Shown here: positions 18,022 through 27,600 of the stretch, piece by piece
How the letters are laid out: each line of letters starts with the position of its first letter
Position numbering within the stretch: position 1 is the stretch's first letter
Origin: JADFQT01 sp965216025
GTDB taxonomy: Bacteria > Chloroflexota > Dehalococcoidia > Lucifugimonadales > UBA3495
Direction of reading: 5' to 3'
Assembly: GCA_965216025.1 (NCBI GenBank)
Contig: CBDCEX010000018.1
Coordinates: forward strand, 1-64,000
Length of the DNA: 64,000 bases
Made by a program: the position numbers and the translations under genes
Notes under the pieces: model-generated
Database searches by the model: none
Seen by the model: only the letters and a program-made list of their open reading frames with translations
What the model was told of the DNA's origin: nothing

Positions 18022-18088
18022 TAGTGTCAATCGCCAACAGAGTCGCTAAACTATCAGCGTACGTCCTTGGGCAAATTGGAGGAGTAAA

Positions 18089-19882
18089 GTGACTATTCCC
18101 CGTTACTCGGTAAACCAGTACCAAGTCGATACCCTCCTGACTTGGATAAAGACCGACCACCTTGCTATCCCCGAGATTCAGCGTCCCTTCGTCTGGAACG
18201 GTGCAAAGGTGCGGGATTTCATCGATTCCCTGTACAGGGGTTATCCCGTTGGGTATCTCATCGCCTGGCAAAATCCTGCCGTTCGGCTGAAGGATGGGAC
18301 TCTTTCCGCAGGCAAGCGCATCTTGATCGACGGCCAACAGCGGGTAACTGCCCTGCTGACCGCCTTGCTTGGGAACCAGGTGATAACCAGAGACTATAGG
18401 CGAGCGCGTATCTCAATAGCCTTTCATCCCGGAGAGGAACGTTTCGAGGTGACGAATGCTGCTATCCAGCGGGATAGGGGATGGATTACGGATATTGCAA
18501 GCGTCTTTGCACCGGAAGCCTGGATGACCAAGATTGTAGAGGAGTACTGCGACGCAAATCCCGATTATTCCAAACGCGAAATTGACGAGCGTATGCGAAA
18601 ACTTTCCGGAATCCGGCAGAATACCCTCGGTCTCATCGAGTTGAACGCCGAACTAGATGTCGATGCGGTCGCAGAGATATTCGTGCGCATCAACTCCCAG
18701 GGCGTAACCTTGAATGAGGCGGACTTTGCAATGTCCAAGATGGCCGCCAGTGAACAGTACGACGGGCACTTGCTACGAAAGTGCGTCGACTACTTCTGCC
18801 ATCTGGCAGTAGCTCCTGAGGCATATGGCGACCTTGCTCGAGATCATGACTTTGTCTCGACAGACTACTTTCGCGCCATGGAGTGGCTGAAAGACGAAAA
18901 GGATGACCTCTACAACCCCTCATACGTTGACATGCTTCGCGTGGCATTCATATCGAAGTTCAAGCGCGGGCGCATGGCAGACTTGGTCGCTCTACTATCA
19001 GGCCGCAATTTCGCTGCACGCACGTTTGAAGAGAGCATAGCGGAGGAGTCTTTCAAGAAGCTCGACGGCGGCATCCGGAGCTTTATGAATGAAACCAACT
19101 TCAAACGGTTCGTCATGGTCCTGCGTTCCGCAGGGTTCGTGGATTCATCGCTGATCAGGTCTCAGAACACCGTCAATTTCGCCTACGTCCTCTTCTTGAC
19201 ACTTCGCGCACAAGGGGAGTCACCACAGCTGATCGAGACGCTGGTGCGCCGGTGGTTCGTGATGTCAGTCCTGACGAGTAGATACACCAACTCGCCGGAA
19301 ACAGCCTTTGGTGTCGATATTGCGAACCTCGATAGTCATGGTGCAGCAAAGTATCTCGACAGCATTGAACGAGCGGACCTATCGGACGCCTTTTGGGGAG
19401 TGGGATTGCCACAGCAGATGGACACCTCGGTGGCCAGTAGCCCCTATTTCAACGTCTTTCTCGCAAGTCAGGTTAAGGCGAACAACAAGGGGTTCCTGTC
19501 GCGCGACCTTACCGTGCGCGATCTTCTTGAAGGCCAGTGGAATGTGCACCATGTTTTTCCGAGAAGTTATTTGCAAAAAAATGGCCTCCAGCGTGGCCGC
19601 TACAATCAGATTGCCAACTATGTAATCATGCAGAGCGAGATCAACATCGCAATCGGGGCGCAGCCGCCCGCAACCTACTTTTCCAACCTGCTGGAGCAAT
19701 GCAGAACCGGAGTGACTCGCTACGGAGGAATAATCGATTCCGACCAATTGCAGGAGAATCTTGCTGTTCACTGCATCCCTGGCGGCATGGAATCGGCAAG
19801 CGTCGAAGGTTACGATGAGTTTCTCCAGGAACGTAGGAAACTGATGGCAACCAAGATAAGAAGATACTACAGCACGCTGTGA
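18089..19882 (+). CDS. DUF262/HNH (GmrSD-like) protein
   Basis: GTG 18089 follows GGAGGAG. The 597-residue product has an N-terminal DUF262 (ParB-fold) domain with IPEIQRPFVW (28-37) and IDGQQR (80-85), then a helical middle. The C-terminal DUF1524-type HNH motif is WNVHHVFPRSYLQKNG near 484-499, with a downstream Asn. This is the fused form of the GmrS/GmrD type IV restriction pair, which cleaves glucosylated or other modified phage DNA using nucleotides. Catalytic residues look intact. It is divergent from higBA; the two promoters share about 90 bp. A role in phage restriction is inferred from the family. Confidence 0.88.
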   Translation: MTIPRYSVNQYQVDTLLTWIKTDHLAIPEIQRPFVWNGAKVRDFIDSLYRGYPVGYLIAWQNPAVRLKDGTLSAGKRILIDGQQRVTALLTALLGNQVITRDYRRARISIAFHPGEERFEVTNAAIQRDRGWITDIASVFAPEAWMTKIVEEYCDANPDYSKREIDERMRKLSGIRQNTLGLIELNAELDVDAVAEIFVRINSQGVTLNEADFAMSKMAASEQYDGHLLRKCVDYFCHLAVAPEAYGDLARDHDFVSTDYFRAMEWLKDEKDDLYNPSYVDMLRVAFISKFKRGRMADLVALLSGRNFAARTFEESIAEESFKKLDGGIRSFMNETNFKRFVMVLRSAGFVDSSLIRSQNTVNFAYVLFLTLRAQGESPQLIETLVRRWFVMSVLTSRYTNSPETAFGVDIANLDSHGAAKYLDSIERADLSDAFWGVGLPQQMDTSVASSPYFNVFLASQVKANNKGFLSRDLTVRDLLEGQWNVHHVFPRSYLQKNGLQRGRYNQIANYVIMQSEINIAIGAQPPATYFSNLLEQCRTGVTRYGGIIDSDQLQENLAVHCIPGGMESASVEGYDEFLQERRKLMATKIRRYYSTL

Positions 19883-19984
19883 GAATCCGTTCCCAGGGTG
19901 GCTTCCGCGTGTCCTCTACTACGGTGACAGTCGAAACCTCAATGTGGGCGTGCTCCCTCCCTGATAGCTTCTTTCCAGGGAGAG

Positions 19985-20710
19985 AGCTTTGAGGCGCTGA
20001 ACGCCCACCTGGAGCGTCGCTGCCTGGCGCGAATGGATGCCAGGTTGAGGGGCCACTCAGAGAGCATAGGTCAACGGATGGAACGGGACCTGGAGGCCCT
20101 GCTGCCTCTGCCCGAGGCACCCTATGACGCCTGCGAGAAGCAGGCGGGCCGGGTGAGTTCGCTGTCACTGGTCCGGTACAGGACCAACGATTACTCGACG
20201 CCGGTGGTCTACGGGCACCGAGCCGTTCTGGTAAAAGGCTACGTGGACCGGGTGGTCATCAGTTGCGGGTCCGAGGTCATCGCCCGCCATCACCGCTCCT
20301 ACCAGCGGGATGATTTTGTGTTCGACCCCGTCCACTACCTGCCCCTGCTCGAGCAGAAGACGGCGGCCCTGGACCAGGCCGCTCCCCTCCGGGGATGGGA
20401 TATTCCCGAGGAGTTTGCCACGCTGCGGCGCCTGCTGGAGTCCCGCATGGGACGAAGGGGCAAGCGGGAGTTCGTCCAGGTGCTCCGGCTATTCGAGCAT
20501 TTTTCGCCTGGGGAGGTCCACGCCGCGGTTCGGGATGCCCTCCGGCTGGGGGCTTTGAGCTTCGACGCGGTGAAGCATCTGGTGCTCTGCCGGCTGGAGG
20601 GCCGGCCGCCCCGCCTCGACCTGGAACTCTATCCCTACCTGCCCCGGGTACGGGTCAGCATCACTTCCGCCGGGGATTACATGACATTGCTGTCGGGGAG
20701 GGCGGCATGA
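19985..20710 (+). pseudogene. istA: IstA (IS21 transposase), C-terminal fragment
   Basis: The frame reads SFEALNAHLERRCLARMDARLRG and continues through LVRYRTNDYSTPVVYGHRAVLVKGYVD to the stop at 20710. This is the C-terminal DNA-binding beta-barrel half of IstA. The HTH and catalytic core are missing. It overlaps the istB start by ATGA, as in intact IS21. A matching N-terminal half stands at 42943-43502. Confidence 0.88.
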
Positions 20711-21723
20711 ACAGCCGGTCCACGCTGCTGCTGGAACACCATCTGAAGGAACTGAAGCTGCCCAGCTTCTTCCGGGAATACGGGAAGATGGCGGCCCAGT
20801 GCGCCGCCGAGGGAGTGGACCACCCCCAGTACCTGCTCAGGCTCGCCGAGTTGGAACTCATTGATCGCCACCAGCGCATGGTGGAGCGGCGGATCCGGTC
20901 CGCCCGCTTCCCCGCCGTCAAGACCTTCGACACCTTCGACTTTACGGCCATCCCGTCGGTGAACAAGGCGCTGGTGATGGAACTGGCACGTTGCGAATAC
21001 GTACAGCGCCGGGAGAATATCATCGCCGTCGGCAACAGCGGCACCGGCAAGACCCACATCGCCCTGGGACTGGGCCTGGCCGCCTGCCAGCGCGGGATGT
21101 CGGTGGGCTTCACCACCGCCGCCGCCCTGGTCCACGAGCTGATGGAGGCCCGGGATGAAAGACGCCTGCTCAACCTCCAGAGACAACTTTCCCGCCTCAG
21201 CCTGCTGATCATCGACGAGTTGGGCTTCGTCCCCCTGTCCCCCACCGGGGCGGAACTGCTCTTCGCCCATCTTTGGCACATGGACGTGGCCAAGCGCTTG
21301 TGCCAGGCCGATCCCGGATTGTTCCAAGCTACCAGGCATCAGGTAGTAGACCTCAACGCCCCGGACGAGCTTGAGGCCATACGCTGGTGGGACGAACTGA
21401 CGGGCAAGGGCGGAGAGGGTATGGTAGTGAAGCCTATGGACTTTATCGCCACCGGGAAGCGGGGCATGGTGCAGCCCGCCATGAAGTGCCGGGGCCCCGA
21501 GTACCTGCGCATCATCTACGGGCCGGAGTACACTCTGCGGGAGAACATAGAACGCCTGCGGAATCGCGGCCTCTCCACGAAGCGGTCGCTGGCACTTCGG
21601 GAGTTTGCATTGGGTGTAGAAGGGCTCAGGCGTTTTGTCGAGGGAGAGCCTCTCTACCGGGTACATGAGTGCGCCTTCGCTGTGCTTGCCCTGGAAAGCG
21701 AGCCGGTTGACTCCAGGCTATGA
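20707..21723 (+). pseudogene. In-frame chimera: IstB N-terminus fused to Pnkp ligase C-terminus
   Basis: Residues 1 to ~186 are IstB: LLEHHLKELKLPSFFREYGKMA, Walker A region AVGNSGTGKTHIALGLG, and Walker B LLIIDELGFVPLSPTGAELLF. At about 21264 the text switches without a frame break to LWHMDVAKRLCQADPGLFQA, GEGMVVKPMDF, QPAMKCRGPEYLRIIYGPEY and LERF-like VHECAFAVLALESEPVD. That is the C-terminal end of bacterial polynucleotide kinase-phosphatase (Pnkp), the RNA-repair ligase partner of Hen1. The Pnkp kinase, phosphatase and most of the ligase are gone. The fusion is probably non-functional but is an open, uninterrupted 338-residue frame. Confidence 0.85.
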
Positions 21724-22365
21724 GAGCCAGCACGGCGAGTGGGCCGCCAAGACGCTCCATGGACACCGGAGGGGAAAGCGCCACAACCCCCGCAACCCAG
21801 ACAGACCATGACATATTGGAATCCGAGCTGGCTTGTTTCCGTGCGGTTTTCTGTTCCAAAACCATTATCCCAGATTCAGAGGAGCACCCTCTGGCTTCTT
21901 CAAGGACTGTTCCCAAGGCCGTCCCTCGGTGGATTCGGACTAAGCCGCCCCCGCGAGCTTGGCGTTACTCCGTGGATGGCCAATGCGTACACCCTCAGGC
22001 CGTAGCGGCCCAACACTGGTGAGACGGCGGTAGAGCATAAGTTCAAGGAGTCGGTAGAGTGAGCTGGGCATCTAGTGAAGTTGTTACTGTTATAAACTTT
22101 CTCCTCCCAGGTCTTGTAGCCGCGGTCATCTTTGCCTCACTAACTTCTAGCTGCGGATACGCGGGAAATTCCTGCTCTGATGGCAGGAGCCTCCGTCGAT
22201 GCCTTACCCGGTCCTTTCGGTTTCTGCTATTCTCTGAACTCGGTCTACCAGAATGATGGAGATAGGGAAGTTCGCTTGACCCTCGAAACGCACTCCCATT
22301 AGTGAGGGAACCAGCATCCGCCGTCGTCAGCCAAAGAACAGAGGATAAGGAATAGGGAGATTTGC
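21724..22365 (+). other. No recognisable gene
   Basis: Only short open frames of low coding quality are present. One (22059-22256) begins with a possible membrane helix (VINFLLPGLVAAVIFASL) but is cut short by a stop; it may be a remnant. Confidence 0.4.
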
Positions 22366-22651
22366 ATGGACGAGATGAGCATCCAGGAGGGCATAGACTA
22401 TATTCGTGGGAAGTTCAAAGGGGCTGGAGGCTATGCTCGCCATTACAATCAGCACGTTTGATCATGCTGACAAGGAATTCCTTAGAGAACGATTCAATGA
22501 TTTAGTGAACACAGCCACCCGATTCAACATCGAGGCTAACGTATTGGACAAATCAACTCCGCATACCGAGCTGTTTTATCGCGGAGTCACAGACGCCGTA
22601 GAGGGCGTCACGAACTACTTCAATAAAGGCTCTGAAGAAGAAAGTTCTTAA
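22366..22651 (+). pseudogene. Small hypothetical protein, probably frameshifted
   Basis: ATG 22366 follows AGGGAG and opens MDEMSIQEGIDYIRGKFKG..., which stops at 22461. A second frame overlapping it continues HADKEFLRERFNDLVNTATRFNIEANVLD...TNYF to 22651. Together they would make a protein of about 95 residues with one indel near 22425-22460. No family is recognised. Confidence 0.4.
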
Positions 22652-22795
22652 GCAGACAACTCCGGCATCTTAGAGCCGTGGATGGACAGGTCACTGGCCA
22701 ATAACGTCCTCAACCTTGCGACAGCATCCTCGCCTAAACCGAACAAATCTTGCACAATTACTGGCAGAAGTGCCGGGACTCTCACTTAACTCCGC

Positions 22796-22950
22796 CTTGA
22801 TTCTGTCCAACTAACCGGGTCAACCTCAGTCGTGTCACAATCGTGGGACAGCGAGGCTAAGTAAGCTCACAGAGCCCCCAGCCACATCTCGAAGATGGTT
22901 CTGTCTATCGTCAAAATAGGCCCACCTAACTGGACGAAATCAAGAACCTT
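22796..22950. repeat. MITE-like element with ~24-bp inverted repeats
   Basis: The left end (CTTGATTCTGTCCAACTAAC...) and the right end (complement of CTTGATTTCGTCCAGTTAGG...) are imperfect inverted repeats about 150 bp apart. No coding sequence lies between them. A partial copy is at 13189-13280, and an end-like sequence is at 43697-43722. Confidence 0.6.
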
Positions 22951-23149
22951 CATTCGCAAGACACAATAGCAACGGAAAACTGAGGTACTCATGGACGGTC
23001 GATTTGGAGGCAGGTGGTAGGTAAAACAGATCGACAATAGCTGACCGGTCCGATTCTTCTCAGTTGGACCGTGCGGTGCGAATGTTGGTTTCTACGGTTC
23101 TCTCTGGGTTGATCCTCATGGCCAATCCATCCGCCACGGTGTTTAACCG

Positions 23150-24610
23150 TCAAGGAATAACCAATGCGCTGGTTCCGCGTTCGCCCAGGGACCGGTACTC
23201 TTGGAATTCATCGTTTTTCCCGTCCCTGAAGTGGCTCCTCACTTCCCACGCCCAACCCAATCTCATTCCGAACATTTGCGAGCATCTCTCGATTACGTTT
23301 CGCGGTGCTGTCAGAACCCATCCGGTAGCTGGTGGAAGTCCCATGATGGACGTAGCGGATAGACCGTCCGACCAGTCACTCCATGTGGCTATGAGCCCAT
23401 CCGCGCTCTCATAGTCTACGGAATATTGGCGGCAAACCGCGTGGATCCGCTGATTAGATAGAGCATCTGATGGGCATTGGATTTCCCTAATGCCTCGCCA
23501 AGCTTGCCACGACATCAATGCCACCGGATGCGCCGTGCCTGAACACGAGAATATTGACCAGTCACCAATCTGTGCGAACCTGTTGTCGACTGAAACCACG
23601 CCTTCAAACCGCAGAGGAGATGCCCGCTGATTTACCCTAGCGCGACTCCGGCGAATGGCGTCCAACACCTCTTCAGTGCTGGGCCGTAGTGGTCCGTTGG
23701 CTTGCTGGAAAAAGGAACGAACCTCCAAGTCGTGTTGCGTTTGGCCGGACTGAAAAATGCATCCGCTCGCTGCAATGACCACCTTCGTGCGTGAGTCCCA
23801 TGCATTCGCCGCATCATTCGCTTTTTGGATAGCGGCGGCAATTTGGGTGTCTATTGAGTCTGGATCCCCCTCTGTTTCTAGGTTCGGCCACCATTCCGGC
23901 TTGGCAGCAGATTTGACCTGCCATAAACCTAAATCGACGGGGGAGACGAAGGCGGCCATGTGCTGTATTAGCTCCCCTGGAATGCCGTGGATTGATTCGG
24001 CCGACGCGAGAGTACGCAGGTAAGCGGATGCCGTAATCTCGTCTGACCGTGTGTACCAGCCGGGATGAAAACCTTCCTGGAGTGTCCCTGCGAGTCTTGA
24101 GGCGCGGGTCGGCGACTCGCCGTGCAACTCGCGCAGTTTCGCGCGTTCAAACTCGAACTGTCGGGTAAGGGACGAATGGAAATCGTTATCATATAGCCTT
24201 AGAGTCTGTACCAAGCCTTGTCGTAATCCTCTTGCTGTCGTCTCGCGATCTTCGTCAGGAGGGTGCCAATGTGCTGGCGGCAAGCCGAAGTACCGTGCCG
24301 AAGTCGTGGCATCGGCATACGATGGATCGTAGTGGCTCATAAACAGATCAGACAGTACCGACCTCGCACGACATGTCTCGGCCAACTCCTGCGTGTCTAC
24401 CGGCAGTACATTTGTCAACTCCTTCACTCTCAGGAAAGGGAGGATGCCCGTACAGGCTCGGCTCTCAAGTTCTTGGCGGCCTATCCATGCCAGAAGCGCT
24501 TTGCAAACACCCTGACGTCCTTCGCCGATAAGTTCCGCAATTTGAGCCGCCGTCCGTTCTCGGACCAAAGCGGCCGGCCAACGCAGGCGGTCCACCAACA
24601 GATCTATCAT
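23150..24610 (-). CDS. Partner protein of the STAND nuclease operon, unknown family
   Basis: The 486-residue protein starts at ATG 24610, overlapping the stop of the upstream STAND gene by 4 bp (ATGA), so the two are coupled. Its first 60 residues look like a HEAT-type helical pair (MIDLLVDRLRWPAALVRERTAAQIAELI). The middle is mixed helical. The C-terminal half is rich in Trp and beta-type sequence (LMSWQAWRGIREIQCPSD; GWVLTAPRNVIERCSQMFG). No catalytic motif is recognised and there is no signal or membrane segment. It may be a target-recognition subunit or a split C-terminal sensor of the STAND protein; that is inference from coupling only. Confidence 0.8.
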   Translation of the reverse strand: MIDLLVDRLRWPAALVRERTAAQIAELIGEGRQGVCKALLAWIGRQELESRACTGILPFLRVKELTNVLPVDTQELAETCRARSVLSDLFMSHYDPSYADATTSARYFGLPPAHWHPPDEDRETTARGLRQGLVQTLRLYDNDFHSSLTRQFEFERAKLRELHGESPTRASRLAGTLQEGFHPGWYTRSDEITASAYLRTLASAESIHGIPGELIQHMAAFVSPVDLGLWQVKSAAKPEWWPNLETEGDPDSIDTQIAAAIQKANDAANAWDSRTKVVIAASGCIFQSGQTQHDLEVRSFFQQANGPLRPSTEEVLDAIRRSRARVNQRASPLRFEGVVSVDNRFAQIGDWSIFSCSGTAHPVALMSWQAWRGIREIQCPSDALSNQRIHAVCRQYSVDYESADGLIATWSDWSDGLSATSIMGLPPATGWVLTAPRNVIERCSQMFGMRLGWAWEVRSHFRDGKNDEFQEYRSLGERGTSALVIP

Positions 24611-27600
24611 TGGTCTTCCCTATCCGGGACGATCCATGAAGGCATCGCCAGTAGTTGGCCATTCGTCAATCCAACCACTGTGTCGACGAGTTGCCGTGCG
24701 ACGGCGCACGAGTCTTCCCAATGGTCGAAGTACCCCAGGTATTCGGCCAAACGAGCCACCGTCATACCGAAGTGCCAAGAGAAGCCGGCGTCCGGTGGGA
24801 ACGAGGCAATAAGAAATTCTTGCCAACGGTTGGGAAAATCATGCTTCAGCCAACACCACCGTTCTCTAGCTTCCCCAATGTCCGTCCAATGCTCGTACCA
24901 CCCACGGTTAGACCGGTTTGCTTTTACCAGCCAACCAAAACTTTGAGTCCTGCCGACGATTTGTTTCACGGCAATGACTGCATCGTTACTGATCCGGAGC
25001 TGGTTGTCATCTAGCAAGTAGGGTCGTACAGCCTCCACCGCATCCCTGGCACGATCGGTTTCGGACCACCAGCACAGCCACGTGCATAGTGACTCGGACA
25101 ACCTGTATGGGACGTCGCCGCCCTCTCGTTGGATAAACTCACCGAGATCTTCTGGCGGGTACTTCAGACACTTTTCTCGGCTGATGCCATCTCTCATCGT
25201 CCAGCTGTGAGTATCCTCCTCGGAAGAACTGCGCATCGAACGTTCCACGTTCCCTAGTGAAAGCTTTGATGAGTACCGCGGCGTGAGCGCTACGACCTCT
25301 GCTGCTGGTTCGTATGATTGCCCGGCCCTTCGCTCGAGGAGTTCGATGGCGTCAGGGTCTATACAGGTGCTCACTAGAGCCCTAACATCCTGGTCGGTCA
25401 GGTTTCCGGTCGACACCAATTCTTTAAGCACCTGTTGGATGTCCGAGTATTGCTCGTTGTCCATCAGGAAGGTCAGGTAAGCGACTGCGAGGCCGGGGTC
25501 CAAGTGGAATATCCGGCTGCCGAGCTTGGAGGCTAGGTGGTTCGTCTCATCCCCGTCGGTGAACTCTCGCACTGCTCCAATTACGGGAGCCAGTCGGGCC
25601 CAGACCGTTCGCCTTGAATCCAAATGTTCACCGACGACCTCTATTACGTTCAGCGCGGTATCGAGGAGAATATCCTTGTGATAGCCGTAGGCGAGAAGGT
25701 TTTCGGATGCTTGACGAAGATAGTCGAGCGCTCTCGCTGGCTGCTGGCGCCGAGCACAGATTGTGGCCAGCATTGCCAACGCGGCCGCCCGGTCACCGAA
25801 CGGTTCGGTTGTGGTGGCAAATTCGTCGTCAAGCAGATCGCAAATCTTGATGGTCACTTCGTCGTCGACGGCAAGTGTGCCCTCGGCAATCCACTCGATC
25901 ATGGGCCGTGAACCAGCAAATGGGTGGGATATTAACGATTGCACCTCCTCCCAGCTCAGCGTGGAACTACCACCGGTGGCACGCCGGGAGACCAGAAGAT
26001 CCTCGGAGATTGTGCACAGTGCCCTCTTGAGTCCGTCAGCGCACTGGTAGTCGGCGAGTGGCGTTCGGAAAGGTGGAAAATCGAGGGAGTGGGTCGCGTC
26101 GTAGCCAGCGGTTACGGCGACTGTACCATTTAGGCGCCACTGTGCAACTATTTCCTCAGTGCCCAGCGCCAAGGATTCTAGACTAGATTTCAACCACGTT
26201 CGCATGTCTGCTGGCGCGGGCCATTGCTTGGCTTGGCCTGGGGACTGGAGTTCTTGGACCAACCAACAGAAGAACAGGTCGTGTACGTAATGCCCGACGT
26301 CCTGTTTATACTCGTCGATGGCGAGCCTCCATTCGTCAACTGGAGGATCAGGGTTTGCTGGGACTGGCACGGCTGCATTCGGGTCTCGGAGTATCTGGTA
26401 TACGGAAGGGTAAGGTGACACCATGGATTTGGTTTCCGCCTCGTCCAAGCGTATATCCTCGGAAATGCTGTCTACCGCGAGGTATCTTGACAGACACCGC
26501 TTGGATAAAGGTGCTGTTGGCCCCCTGAGCGCTTCGATCGCTGACTGTCTCCTGCCGGAATATCGCAGACCCCCTATCCAAGAGTCGACCAAAGAGGCCT
26601 GTGCAGTCTCCGAGGGAAGCTGGTTGATGAACTCTATGAACGACCTTGAGTCGTACCCGATCAAGCCTGCCAGTTCCGACAGGATCCCTGGCCGGTCCCT
26701 GTTTCCTTCCGATGTCTGAAAATTGTCCGATTCCCAATTGAGCCGACGACGTATTTGGTCGAAGCAATTCCCAGTATCGAATGAATTGCCTATTCCGTAG
26801 GAATAAATCCCTAATGACGCAACTGCAGAATCGTTGAGTTCGGACAACCGCGTAATCTCTCGGGCGGCCAGTGCTTCTCGGCCTTCCATGGAAAGTTGCG
26901 CTTCGAACATCCATCGCAAGGCATCGTACTGAATGGGAACCGTATGCTCCACGACGTCTGCCAAAATCCCGCGGTCTACGTATTTCGGGAAATCCTGGGC
27001 CTTGATGGACTCGTAAGCAGCCTCTTGCAGCATATTTGCAATTTCTGTCAATGAATCGCCGGCGGCAATGGCTTCGACCACCCACTGGCGGTCGGTGCCT
27101 TCCATGAGTGGTTTTGGGTCTCCCGCTTCGCGTTGCAGCAGCCACAAATTCGACCTGCGGAGGTAGGCCGGAGCCTTCTCTTCGAGCCACCTGATGGCGG
27201 CCTTCCGCAGTGCATCCCGACGCGACTCGAACTCGGGTTGTTCGAGGGCGAAGAGGAGTACGCTGTTGTGAAATGGCTGCCAGCCTATTCGGTTGTTCCA
27301 TAACAGGTGCTGGACGGCGTCTACGCCGGCCGCACCGGTGGCCTGGTCGTACCCGGCTATTCGAAGGGTTTCGTGCAGGCCACTCAAGGGCCAATTAAAC
27401 CTCGCGATTGCAAGAAGGAACATCACGTCCCTAGCGTGTAGAGGGAGGTCGGCCCACAACGACCGGTAGTACTCCTCTACAGAGCTCGCTGGAGGTTCGG
27501 GAATCGCTTCAACTTCAGACGAGGTTAGATACTTACCTGCTCCCGCTATTCTTTCCACGATGTACCGAATCAGAAGGGGATGCCCCCCGGTGCGTTCGTG

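Noticed and set aside
13189..22950. A 9.7-kb composite transposon bounded by inverted copies of the same element
   Set aside because: The left copy is partial and no transposase or target duplication supports joint movement; the right copy is a complete small element with its own two ends.
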